From Actinomycetota bacterium (GTDB taxonomy: Bacteria; Actinomycetota; Actinomycetes; S36-B12; UBA5976): a stretch of DNA of 41,023 bases. Positions within the stretch are counted from its first letter, which is position 1. The number at the start of each line of letters is the position of its first letter. The DNA lies in assembly GCA_027730605.1 (NCBI GenBank), contig JAQCGN010000005.1, positions 1-41,023 on the forward strand, written 5' to 3'. This document shows, piece by piece, positions 32,679 through 40,947 of this stretch. Under the pieces are notes generated by a model, which had not been told where the DNA came from, did not search any database, and worked only from the letters and a program-made list of their open reading frames with translations. The position numbers were made by a program, and so were the translations under genes.

Positions 32679-33527
32679 TTATTTGTAGGCAACTACATTT
32701 GATTTAATAGTGCCAATGCCATCAATTCCTGTTTCAACAACTTGTCCAGGTTTTAAATACTTTTCAGGTTTATGACCCATTCCCACACCTTCAGGAGTTC
32801 CGGTGTTGATGATGTCTCCGGCCTTTAATTCCATAAATTGAGAGATGTACCAAACACAATGATCAATTCCAAAAACCATGTCACTGGTTCTTGAGTCTTG
32901 TCTTTTTTCACCATCAACAGTTGACCAGAGTCTGACATCACTTGGATCAAATTCATCTGCTGTGACAATCCAAGGACCAACAGGATTAAAAGTGGGGAAA
33001 GACTTTCCTTTTACCCATTGACCACTTCTTTCAATTTGCCAATGACGCTCAGACACATCTTGGGAAATTGTGTAGCCAAGAATGTGCTCTTTAGCTTTGG
33101 CAGGTGATTCTAAATAAAGAGCATCTTTACCAATTACCACACAAATTTCTACTTCATAATCTGTTTTAACAGAATTAGGCGGGATAACAATGTCATCAAA
33201 GCCACCAACAACTGTGTCTGGTGCTTTCATAAAAATTACTGGTTCTTTTGGAAGTTCAGCACCTGATTCTTTGGCGTGCTTGGCGTAATTAAGTCCTACA
33301 CAAATTGCTTTAGTTGGTCTTGCAACTGGGGAACCTAGTCTGTAATCAGCAATCTTTACTTTAGGCCTATTTGTTAAATCAAGTTTCTTTAATTTGTCGA
33401 GAGCACCATTGGAAAGTGTTTCACGATTAAAATCTGCTACAACGTCATCAACAAAAACTGCTTCAGTATCACTTATTACTATGGCTGGTTTTTCAGAACC
33501 AAAATTTCCCAAACGAGCTAGTTTCAT
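32679..33527 (-). CDS. FAH-family hydrolase (probable 2,4-diketo-3-deoxy-sugar-acid hydrolase)
   Basis: The 282-residue enzyme has the FAH fold signatures ICVGLNYAKHAKESGAELP, metal ligands Glu125 and Glu127 in DYEVEICVVIG, Asp157 in SQDVSERHWQ, and the C-terminal GDIINTGTPEGVGMG. FAH-family enzymes cleave C-C bonds of diketo acids. In non-phosphorylating sugar pathways members split 2,4-diketo-3-deoxy acids into pyruvate plus a 2-hydroxy acid, which fits its neighbours. Start choice: AAAGG lies seven bases before this ATG; an upstream in-frame ATG at 33548 would add seven residues. The identity of the substrate is inference. Confidence 0.87.
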   Translation of the reverse strand: MKLARLGNFGSEKPAIVISDTEAVFVDDVVADFNRETLSNGALDKLKKLDLTNRPKVKIADYRLGSPVARPTKAICVGLNYAKHAKESGAELPKEPVIFMKAPDTVVGGFDDIVIPPNSVKTDYEVEICVVIGKDALYLESPAKAKEHILGYTISQDVSERHWQIERSGQWVKGKSFPTFNPVGPWIVTADEFDPSDVRLWSTVDGEKRQDSRTSDMVFGIDHCVWYISQFMELKAGDIINTGTPEGVGMGHKPEKYLKPGQVVETGIDGIGTIKSNVVAYK

Positions 33528-33572
33528 GTTTCTACCTTTCCACTCCAACCTTAGTCTTTCGCTTAACTTTTT

Positions 33573-34427
33573 TTAGATTCCAAATAGGGTGGTCTTTTTT
33601 CCTTTAATTCCTGGTTTACAAATAAAAGTCATCCCAGCTTGAGGATGTTTTCCCATTTCGTTGTTGTGAGCTGTTGTAATCACCAATTGGTCTAAATCTT
33701 TACCAGCAAAGGTACATGATGTGGTGTATGAGACAGGAAGATTAATTTTCTCACTTAGTTTGTATTTCTCGTCATATCTTCTAACTTGTGATCCGTCCCA
33801 AAAAGCAATCCAGAGTCCATCTTCGCCATCTACACACATTCCATCAGGAATTTCATTTTCTCCAAATTTAATAATGGTCCTTCGATCAGTTATTTCTTGA
33901 CCATCGTAGGAAAAAGCATCAACACAATGTTCCAGGGAATCAATGAAGTAAAAAGTTTGAGTGTCTACTGACCAATCAAGTCCATTGGCAAGAGTTAATT
34001 CACTGAGTAATTTCTTTATTTCACTGCCAACTTGAGAAATTCGATAAAGCCCACTTGCTTTGGGCACAAGATCATAGGAAAGAGTTCCAAGAAATAAATC
34101 TCCTGTGTGAGAAACCTTGGCATCATTCCATCTTGATTTGAATTTATCTGTTTCTCGACCAGGAAGTTTTGTGATTTCCCCATCTGTATTTCTTAAAACA
34201 GGACCATTAGCTGTTCCTAAAACATCTCCCCCATTAGTTCTAGGAATTGCAAAACCAACATGATCATCTAATTTGTATTCAGAAGTTTTACTTGTTTCTA
34301 TATTTTTATTTAAAACTTTGCCGTTTAAAATATCAACCCATTGCACATGGTTATTGTTTTCCCCAGTTGCTGTGGGACCTTCTCCTAACCAGCAACGACG
34401 ATCATCAAATACTTCAACTGAAATCAT
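33573..34427 (-). CDS. SMP-30/gluconolactonase-family sugar lactonase
   Basis: The 284-residue six-bladed propeller enzyme shows the metal and substrate residues of SMP-30 lactonases: Glu16 in CWLGEGP, Asn101-Asp102 in RWNDAKV, Asn148 in LANGLDWS and Asp195 in IPDGMCVD. It would hydrolyse an aldonolactone to the free sugar acid. Its ATG directly follows the stop of the SDR gene (TAA then ATG), so it is co-translated or at least co-transcribed. No signal peptide is present, so it acts in the cytoplasm. Confidence 0.9.
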   Translation of the reverse strand: MISVEVFDDRRCWLGEGPTATGENNNHVQWVDILNGKVLNKNIETSKTSEYKLDDHVGFAIPRTNGGDVLGTANGPVLRNTDGEITKLPGRETDKFKSRWNDAKVSHTGDLFLGTLSYDLVPKASGLYRISQVGSEIKKLLSELTLANGLDWSVDTQTFYFIDSLEHCVDAFSYDGQEITDRRTIIKFGENEIPDGMCVDGEDGLWIAFWDGSQVRRYDEKYKLSEKINLPVSYTTSCTFAGKDLDQLVITTAHNNEMGKHPQAGMTFICKPGIKGKKTTLFGI

Positions 34428-35174
34428 TTATTTAGGTGGGACTCTTAATCCACCAACTCCGCCATCAACATTTAATCCAATTCCAGTTGTGGAAGAAGAA
34501 AGAGGTGAAGCTAAATAACAAATTGCATGGGCAATTTCTTCAGCAGTAACAAGTCTTCCCATGGGTTGTCTTGCAATCAATGCTTCTTTCATTGCTTTTG
34601 CATCCGAGGCTTGCTCAAGTAGTCTTCCCACCCAAGGAGTATCAGCAGTTGCTGGAACTACACAATTAATTCTTATTCCTTCTCTAATGTGATCTGCTGC
34701 CATAGCAAGAGTTAATGAATGCACTGCACCCTTAGATGCTGAATAAATAGCACGTTGTGGAAAACCATCTGTTGCCACAATTGATGAAACGTTAACAATT
34801 GCTGCATTCTTTGATTTTCTTAAAAATGGAATAGCTGCAGCACTCATTCGTGCTGTTCCTACTACGTTTACATCTAACACTTTGTGCCATTCAGCATCAC
34901 CACCTGCTGTGACATCTCCAATGGCACCTATGCCTGCGTTATTTACTAATACGTCTAAACCGTTTTTAGCAACATCAGCCACAGACTTATTTACATCTTC
35001 TCTATTTGTGATGTCACAAATTAAATAAGTAATTTCATTAATTGGATTTGTTGGTTGATTTCTATCAAAAACAAATACTTTTGCACCACGAGATTGAAGT
35101 AATTTAGCTGTTGCTTCACCGATTCCACTTGCTCCACCGGTAACAATTGCTACTAAATCTTTAAAGTCACTCAT
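34428..35174 (-). CDS. SDR-family dehydrogenase (sugar or 2-keto-3-deoxy-sugar-acid dehydrogenase)
   Basis: The 248-residue classical SDR has the cofactor loop TGGASGIG (12-19), VNNAGIG (78-84), the catalytic Ser131, Tyr144 and Lys148 (YSASK), and the C-terminal GGVGG region. An Asp37 after the second strand (VFDRN) suggests NAD+ preference. In the pathway model it would oxidise C4 of a 2-keto-3-deoxy acid or the sugar C1. Which step it takes cannot be told from sequence. It lies between the zinc dehydrogenase (7 bases) and the lactonase (0 bases) in one operon. Confidence 0.88.
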   Translation of the reverse strand: MSDFKDLVAIVTGGASGIGEATAKLLQSRGAKVFVFDRNQPTNPINEITYLICDITNREDVNKSVADVAKNGLDVLVNNAGIGAIGDVTAGGDAEWHKVLDVNVVGTARMSAAAIPFLRKSKNAAIVNVSSIVATDGFPQRAIYSASKGAVHSLTLAMAADHIREGIRINCVVPATADTPWVGRLLEQASDAKAMKEALIARQPMGRLVTAEEIAHAICYLASPLSSSTTGIGLNVDGGVGGLRVPPK

Positions 35175-35181
35175 CTTGTGC

Positions 35182-36198
35182 TCAATCCTTTCGTGGATCT
35201 ATGTGAATCTTTGGACCAACACCAGCATTTGCTGGTCTTTTACCCGCTAAAACATCTGAAGTTTCTTTTAATCCCACAGTGGCAGCAACTATTGAAGTTG
35301 GATCAACTTTGCCACTGCCATAAATATCAATAGTTCCTGCTAATCCAGGAGAAGCCGACAAAATTCCCACCGCTGTGACATCTTTCAAAACTAAATCTCT
35401 TGAATCAATTGAACTAGGAACACCTGAAATTCCTATGTAAACGACTCTTCCCCCAAGTTCAACTACTTGCAAAGCTTTATGTGGAATATCTTTATCAAAA
35501 GTGCAATCAATTACTGCATCAAATCCACCATCAACTTCTTCAAAATCTGAAGATGTTGCACTTGCTCCAAGTTGTTTAGCTAAAGAAAGTGTTTGTGGAT
35601 TTCTACCAATCACGTGCACATATGCACCCATATATGCAGCTAATTGTGCGGTTAGTAAACCAATAGTTCCTGATCCCCACACCAAAACTTTTTTTCCAGG
35701 TCCAGCAAGTGCAGCTTGTGCTGCTCGTAAAGAATTTCCACCTGGCTCAATTAATGCCCCAACTGTGTCATCAATTGAATCTGGCAAAAAATGCAACGCA
35801 GTTGCTGGAACTAACAATTGTTCAGCTAGAGCTCCTGCCCAACCATTTCTAATTCCAATTTCAAATCTATTTTCACAAACATGTTGGCGATTATTTAAAC
35901 AGCGATAACACTTGCCACAACCAAGCATGGTGTCTCCTGTGACACGTTTGCCAATAATTTTTTTATCAACACCATCACCAACGGATGTAACAACTCCGCA
36001 CCATTCATGCCCAAGTCTTAACGGATATTTCTCATGACCTGAATGTAGATAAGCCATTTCGCCAGTAAAGAATTCAACATCGGTGCCGCAGACCCCAACC
36101 CGGGAAACATCAACTACTACTTGACCAGGGCCAGCCACTGGTTTTTCCACATCTTGAACGCCAGAAGTGTGTGGAGCAGTAACCACGAAAGCTCTCAT
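35182..36198 (-). CDS. Zinc-dependent medium-chain (sorbitol/threonine-type) dehydrogenase
   Basis: The 338-residue enzyme has catalytic zinc ligands Cys37 (GVCGTD), His64-Glu65 (RLGHEWCG) and Glu151 (LIEPGGN), the structural zinc cysteines 94, 97, 100 and 108, and the cofactor loop VWGSGTIGLL (about 174-183). It belongs to the polyol/threonine/galactitol dehydrogenase group. In this cluster it probably oxidises a sugar, polyol or deoxy-keto acid. It is the first gene of the minus-strand operon and is divergent from the dehydratase across 74 bases, which should hold both promoters; I saw no convincing palindromic operator there. Confidence 0.9.
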   Translation of the reverse strand: MRAFVVTAPHTSGVQDVEKPVAGPGQVVVDVSRVGVCGTDVEFFTGEMAYLHSGHEKYPLRLGHEWCGVVTSVGDGVDKKIIGKRVTGDTMLGCGKCYRCLNNRQHVCENRFEIGIRNGWAGALAEQLLVPATALHFLPDSIDDTVGALIEPGGNSLRAAQAALAGPGKKVLVWGSGTIGLLTAQLAAYMGAYVHVIGRNPQTLSLAKQLGASATSSDFEEVDGGFDAVIDCTFDKDIPHKALQVVELGGRVVYIGISGVPSSIDSRDLVLKDVTAVGILSASPGLAGTIDIYGSGKVDPTSIVAATVGLKETSDVLAGKRPANAGVGPKIHIDPRKD

Positions 36199-36272
36199 AA
36201 TGGAAACAATATAGATTGAGCATTAATAAGACCAAACACCAAGTTGTCTCGATAGTGAGGTAAAAACTTCTA

Positions 36273-37979
36273 ATGCGAAGTGATGCTTGGTACAAAGGTA
36301 AAGATAGAGACTCCTACATCCACCGTGCCTGGATGAGACGTGGTTTACCTAACAACGCATTTGATGGTCGTCCCCATATTGCAATTGCAAACACAGCTTC
36401 TGATCTTGCCCCATGTAATTCTCATTTAAATGAAGTTATGGAATATGTAAAAAATGGTGTTTGGGAAGCAGGTGGTGTTCCTTTAAACATGCCTGCTGTT
36501 TCTTTAGGTGAAACCCAAGTTCGCCCCACTGCAATGTTGTGGCGAAACATGTCAGCTATGGCAACAGAAGAACTGTTGCGAGCAAATCCAATTGATGGTG
36601 TGGTTTTACTTGGCGGATGTGACAAAACAATTCCGGCTCTACTTATGGCAGCAGCATCAGTTGATTTACCAGCCATCGTTGTTCCTGGTGGACCAATGCT
36701 TACTGGAACCTACAAAGGAAAAGCATTAGGTTGCGGCACTGATGTGTGGAAATTCAGTGAAGAGCTACGTGCTGGAAAAATGAGTGAAGAAGACTTCCTC
36801 AAATCAGAACAATCAATGATTAGAAGTCGTGGACATTGCAACACCATGGGAACAGCCTCAACAATGGGTTGTGTTGCAGAAAGTTTAGGTATGACAATTC
36901 CAGGAGTAGCAGGAACTCCTGCTCCTGATTCAAGATTGTTACAATCTGCCCAAGAAACTGGCAGATTAATTGTGCAAATGGTTAAAGATGATCGAAAACC
37001 AAGTGATGTGATGACTAAAGGTTCATTTGTTAACGCCATTGTTGCCCTTGCTGGCATTGGTGGTTCTACTAATGCTGTTGTTCATTTATTAGCAATTGCA
37101 GGTCGTTTAGGAATTAAGTTAACTTTGGATGATTTTGACAAAATTGGCTCCAAGGTGCCCCTACTAGCAAACTTGCAACCTGCAGGAAATCATTTAATGG
37201 AAGATTTCTTTAGAGCAGGTGGACTACTTGCTCTGCTTAAAGAGTTAAAAGATTTGCTAGATCCAACAGCAATCACAGTGACTGGCAAAGCATTCGTTAG
37301 CTATCTTGATGATGCTCAAATTTTTGATGAAACAGTTATCAGTAAAAGAAACAAGCCGTTGCAAGATTCTGCAGGAATTGCAGTGCTAAAAGGAAATCTT
37401 GCCCCTCTTGGTGCAGTAATCAAACCAGCTGCTGCAAGCAAAGAATTACTCAAACACAAAGGCAAAGCTTTAGTTTTTGATTCCATTGAAGATTTCCATG
37501 CCCGAATTGATGATCCAAACTTAGATGTTGATAAAAACACAGTTCTAGTTTTAAGAGGATGTGGACCAAAGGGTTATCCAGGTATGCCAGAAGTTGCCAA
37601 CATGCCCATGCCCCAAAAACTACTTTCTCAAGGCGTTAGAGACATGGTGAGAATTTGTGATGGTCGAATGAGTGGCACAGCTTATGGCACAGTTATTTTA
37701 CATGTTGCCCCAGAATCTGCAGCATTTGGTCCATTAGCGCTAATTCAAACCGGTGATGTAATTTCTCTTGATGTTGAAAAAAGAACATTAAACGTAGAAC
37801 TTACTGATGAAGAACTAAATAGTAGAAAACCAAGTCAAAAGATGATTGATTCTCTTGCTAAACCAGATCGTGGTTGGCAAAAAATGTATATCGAACATGT
37901 AAACCAAGCTGATTCTGGTGCTGATTTAGATTTCCTAGTGGGATCAAGTGGATCCCAGGTGTTGCGTGAATCGCACTAA
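36273..37979 (+). CDS. IlvD/Edd-family sugar-acid dehydratase (pentonate dehydratase-like)
   Basis: The 568-residue enzyme shows the Fe-S ligands of the family: Cys48 (SDLAPCNSHL), Cys116 (LLGGCDKTIPA) and Cys189 (RGHCNTMGTASTMG). The spacings of 68 and 73 residues are those I recall for the crystallised Rhizobium L-arabinonate dehydratase (Cys59, 127, 200). The N-terminal RSDAWYKGKDRDSYIHRAW is also typical of the sugar-acid branch and not of the biosynthetic dihydroxy-acid dehydratase. It would convert a pentonate or hexonate to a 2-keto-3-deoxy acid. It overlaps the following FAD/Fe-S gene by 14 bases and is divergent from the operon with lactonase, FAH and dehydrogenases. Confidence 0.9.
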   Translation: MRSDAWYKGKDRDSYIHRAWMRRGLPNNAFDGRPHIAIANTASDLAPCNSHLNEVMEYVKNGVWEAGGVPLNMPAVSLGETQVRPTAMLWRNMSAMATEELLRANPIDGVVLLGGCDKTIPALLMAAASVDLPAIVVPGGPMLTGTYKGKALGCGTDVWKFSEELRAGKMSEEDFLKSEQSMIRSRGHCNTMGTASTMGCVAESLGMTIPGVAGTPAPDSRLLQSAQETGRLIVQMVKDDRKPSDVMTKGSFVNAIVALAGIGGSTNAVVHLLAIAGRLGIKLTLDDFDKIGSKVPLLANLQPAGNHLMEDFFRAGGLLALLKELKDLLDPTAITVTGKAFVSYLDDAQIFDETVISKRNKPLQDSAGIAVLKGNLAPLGAVIKPAAASKELLKHKGKALVFDSIEDFHARIDDPNLDVDKNTVLVLRGCGPKGYPGMPEVANMPMPQKLLSQGVRDMVRICDGRMSGTAYGTVILHVAPESAAFGPLALIQTGDVISLDVEKRTLNVELTDEELNSRKPSQKMIDSLAKPDRGWQKMYIEHVNQADSGADLDFLVGSSGSQVLRESH

Positions 37980-40749
37980 AACCGTCAGTAAATCTTTAAT
38001 CGACGATCTAAACAAAGCTGTCCCTAACACTGTTTCAAGTGAGCTCTTTGATCGATTAGCAATTGCCAATGATGCTTCCCACTATTTATTGATGCCCTCA
38101 TTGGTTGCTCAGCCCACCAATGCATCCCAGATAGCTGAAATCTTTAAAGTTATAACCAATCATGATTTGGGAATAACTTTTAGATCAGGTGGGACATCTT
38201 TAAGTGGCCAATCTGTCACAGATTCCCTGCTAGTTGACACCCGTAGAAATTTCAAAGAAATAGCAGTCCTTGAAAACGGGCTGAAAGTAAGAGTGCAACC
38301 TGGAGTAACGGTAAATAGAGTCAATGCCAGTTTAAGAAAATATGGACGAAAACTGGGTCCAGATCCAGCAAGTGAAATAGCCTGCACCATTGGTGGAGTC
38401 ATTGCTAACAATTCCAGTGGCATGGCTTGCGGCACTGAGTTTAATACCTACAAAACCCTTTCCTCCCTGGTTTTTGTTTTACCATCAGGAACACTAATTG
38501 ATTCAAGTCAAAAAGATGCTGATGACCAATTAAGAATCAAAGAACCTGAAATCTATCAGGGGTTAATGAGTTTACGAAAACGAATTATCGATAAACCCGT
38601 CTTGGTTGAAAAAATAAAAAATGCTTACTCAATCAAAAACACTATGGGCTATGGGCTTAACTCATTTGTTGACTTTGAAAAACCTGTTGAAATACTCACC
38701 CATTTAATCGTTGGTTCGGAAGGCACCCTGGCCTTTATCGCTGAAGCAACATTTGAAACTTTACCTTTGTTGGCAAAATCTGCCACAGGTTTACTCATAT
38801 TTGAAAATCTAACCAATGCCACCCAATCACTTCCAGCACTAAAAAGCACTGATGCAGTCCTTATTGAACTACTAGATATTTCATCGCTGAAAGTTGCGCA
38901 AAAAGAACATATGGCCGATTCGGTCCTAGCAAACCTTGAATTCAAAGATCACGCAGCGCTATTGATTGAATATCAATCAAACACTGATGAAGAACTAGCC
39001 CAACAAGTGTTGAAAGCTAATAACCAATTTCAAGAATTACCCATTTCAAGTGGTGAATTAACTACTGATATTTCAATCAAAAATGAACTCTGGCACGCTC
39101 GCAAAGGACTTTATGCTGCAGTGGCAGGAAATAGACCAAGTGGCACCACTGCACTTTTAGAAGATATTTCTGTGCCCATGAAAAACCTGCACCAAACAAC
39201 CATGCAATTGGGCCAACTTCTCAAAAAACATGACTACTTTGATTCAGTCATCTTTGGCCATGCCAAAGATGGAAATCTTCATTTTCTGTTGAATGAAAAA
39301 TTTGATGACCAAACTTGTTTGCAGCGCTATGAGGATTTCACCCAAGACATGGTGGAAATGGTTTTAGGCAATGAGGGTTCCCTCAAAGCAGAACACGGCA
39401 CCGGTCGAATCATGGCCCCTTATGTGAGAAAACAGTTCGGGGATGAGCTCTACCAAATAATGGTGGATCTAAAAAAATTGATTGATCACCGAAATATTCT
39501 CAACCCTGGCATCATCATCAACACTAATCAAAATATCCACATTGAAAACTTAAAGATTTCACCCCCAGTTGATCAAGAGGTAGATAAATGTGTGGAGTGC
39601 GGGTACTGCGAAACGGTTTGCCCAAGTAAAGACTTAACCCTCACCCCTCGACAAAGAATCACAATTAGGCGCATGCAAAAAGATGCCCAAGCAAATAATG
39701 ACCAAGAACTTCTTGATGCCATTGATAAAAACTATGACTACCAAGGAATAGATACTTGTGCAGTTGATGGGATGTGTGCCACTGCTTGCCCGGTTCATAT
39801 CAACACCGGTGATTTAGTAAAACGACTTCGTAGTGAACAACAATCATTTATCTCCCAAAGTTTGGGACGCTTAGCTGCGAGCAACTGGGCTAAGACCACA
39901 AATTTCTTAAGCTCACTTTTGAGTGCCGCACAAAATATGCCAGCCCCACTTGTTTTAGCTGTTAATAAAATCCTTCGCCAAATTAGTGGAAATAACTCAT
40001 TGCCGCTTTGGAACAAGGATTTACCTATAGGGGGTAAACCCAGGGTGGGTAAGTATGTGGAAAGACCAGATTTGGTTTATTTCCCATCATGTGTGAATTC
40101 TTTGTATGGGGAAAATGAAATTGAAAAAGCATTTTTAAGCCTGTGTACTAAAGCCGGATTAAATGTGTTGATCCCCCAAGGAATTGAGAATTTATGCTGT
40201 GGCACACCTTGGGCATCTAAGGGCTTAACTCACGGATTTGAAGTGATGGCGTTGAAAACTAAAAGAGAATTATTGCAACAAATAAAACAAGACAACTTGG
40301 TAGTAGTAAGTGATGCCACTTCCTGCACCCAGGGCCTGACCCAGATTTTTGCTGAAACCAAAATAGACATAGTTGATGTTTTGGAATTTGTGAATAAGCA
40401 GGTGCTGTCCAAATTGAACATCAAAACCAGGCTCAGTTCTTTAGCCCTTCACCCCACTTGTTCAGGAGTTGAGTTAAACATCAATCAAAACATGAAAGAT
40501 ATCGCTGAAATGATCTCCATCAGAGTAGTCATCCCTGATGACTGGGCTTGTTGTGGTTTTGCTGGAGATCGAGGACTACTTCACCCAGGCTTAACTGCCA
40601 GTGCCACCAAGAAAGAATCTGAAGAACTAAACAGTGAAATCTTTGCTGCCTACGCATCCAGCAATAGGCCCTGCCAACAAGCTTTGAGTCAGGCTACTGG
40701 ACAAAAATACGTCCACTTAATAGAACTTGTTGATCAACTAACCCGCTAA
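37966..40749 (+). CDS. FAD- and Fe-S-containing 2-hydroxyacid dehydrogenase (GlcD/GlcF-like fusion; D-lactate or glycolate)
   Basis: The 927-residue protein joins a flavin domain and an iron-sulfur electron-transfer part. The PCMH FAD domain has FRSGGTSLSGQS (about 72-83), DPASEIACTIGGVIANNSSG and IVGSEGTLAFI. The FAD-oxidase C domain has FGHAKDGNLHF and EHGTGR...NPGIIIN. Two 4Fe-4S motifs follow, CVECGYCETVCP (from 542) and CAVDGMCATACP (from 598), then two cysteine-rich CCG segments (CCGTPW; CCGFAGDRG). This is the layout of large D-lactate dehydrogenases and GlcD-GlcF fusions that feed electrons to quinone. Start choice: AGG lies six bases before the GTG at 37966; a GTG at 37948 would add six residues. 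It overlaps the dehydratase gene by 14 bases, so the two are coupled. Confidence 0.88.
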   Translation: MNRTKTVSKSLIDDLNKAVPNTVSSELFDRLAIANDASHYLLMPSLVAQPTNASQIAEIFKVITNHDLGITFRSGGTSLSGQSVTDSLLVDTRRNFKEIAVLENGLKVRVQPGVTVNRVNASLRKYGRKLGPDPASEIACTIGGVIANNSSGMACGTEFNTYKTLSSLVFVLPSGTLIDSSQKDADDQLRIKEPEIYQGLMSLRKRIIDKPVLVEKIKNAYSIKNTMGYGLNSFVDFEKPVEILTHLIVGSEGTLAFIAEATFETLPLLAKSATGLLIFENLTNATQSLPALKSTDAVLIELLDISSLKVAQKEHMADSVLANLEFKDHAALLIEYQSNTDEELAQQVLKANNQFQELPISSGELTTDISIKNELWHARKGLYAAVAGNRPSGTTALLEDISVPMKNLHQTTMQLGQLLKKHDYFDSVIFGHAKDGNLHFLLNEKFDDQTCLQRYEDFTQDMVEMVLGNEGSLKAEHGTGRIMAPYVRKQFGDELYQIMVDLKKLIDHRNILNPGIIINTNQNIHIENLKISPPVDQEVDKCVECGYCETVCPSKDLTLTPRQRITIRRMQKDAQANNDQELLDAIDKNYDYQGIDTCAVDGMCATACPVHINTGDLVKRLRSEQQSFISQSLGRLAASNWAKTTNFLSSLLSAAQNMPAPLVLAVNKILRQISGNNSLPLWNKDLPIGGKPRVGKYVERPDLVYFPSCVNSLYGENEIEKAFLSLCTKAGLNVLIPQGIENLCCGTPWASKGLTHGFEVMALKTKRELLQQIKQDNLVVVSDATSCTQGLTQIFAETKIDIVDVLEFVNKQVLSKLNIKTRLSSLALHPTCSGVELNINQNMKDIAEMISIRVVIPDDWACCGFAGDRGLLHPGLTASATKKESEELNSEIFAAYASSNRPCQQALSQATGQKYVHLIELVDQLTR

Positions 40750-40769
40750 TAATTTGGGTTAGTTGATCA
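40731..40769. repeat. 14-base-arm hairpin spanning the stop codon of the FAD/Fe-S gene
   Basis: TGATCAACTAACCC (40731-40744) is perfectly complementary to GGGTTAGTTGATCA (40756-40769), with an 11-base loop that contains the TAA stop. No T-run follows directly. It may be the first half of a two-part terminator or may protect the 3' end of the mRNA. Confidence 0.85.
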
Positions 40770-40770
40770 T

Positions 40771-40798
40771 AAAATCCCTTTAAATATTGGATTTTTTT
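40771..40798 (+). terminator. Probable terminator of the dehydratase / 2-hydroxyacid dehydrogenase operon
   Basis: AAAATCC (40771-40777) pairs with GGATTTT (40789-40795), extended by further T residues to 40798. It begins one base after the larger hairpin. The T-run on the right arm makes this the likely point of release on the plus strand. Confidence 0.65.
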
Positions 40799-40835
40799 GA
40801 GTATTTTACATTCTTAACATTAAACTTAATTGTTT

Positions 40836-40915
40836 AAAAAGTTTTACAAAATATTGAAAAATATTGCAAAAATAGTCGAAAAATTAAAAGATTTTTTTAA
40901 AAATAGTGCAAAAAA
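40836..40915. other. Helically phased A-tracts (predicted curved DNA)
   Basis: A-runs occur at 40836-40840, 40848-40851, 40857-40861, 40868-40872, 40879-40883, 40899-40903 and 40910-40915. Their centres are about 11.5, 9.5, 11, 11, 20 and 11.5 bases apart, close to whole helical turns. Such phasing bends DNA. No gene is visible in 40750-41023. Confidence 0.6.
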
Positions 40916-40947
40916 TGACCACTATATATAGCACTTTTTTTGCACTA
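40904..40947. repeat. Inverted repeat with 12-base arms in the terminal gene-free region
   Basis: TAGTGCAAAAAA (40904-40915) is complementary to TTTTTTGCACTA (40936-40947). The 20-base loop includes TATATATA and a second GCAC, giving an alternative fold with AGTGC. It could terminate in either direction (T-run in one arm on each strand) or be an operator for a gene beyond the window. Confidence 0.6.

Noticed and set aside
36199-36272. Operator palindrome between the two divergent sugar-pathway operons
   Set aside because: I looked for a symmetric LacI- or GntR-type site and found none longer than about four base pairs per arm.
36273-37979. IlvD/Edd gene as dihydroxy-acid dehydratase of branched-chain amino acid synthesis
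   Set aside because: Cysteine spacing, the N-terminal signature and the lactonase/FAH/dehydrogenase context fit the sugar-acid dehydratase branch better.
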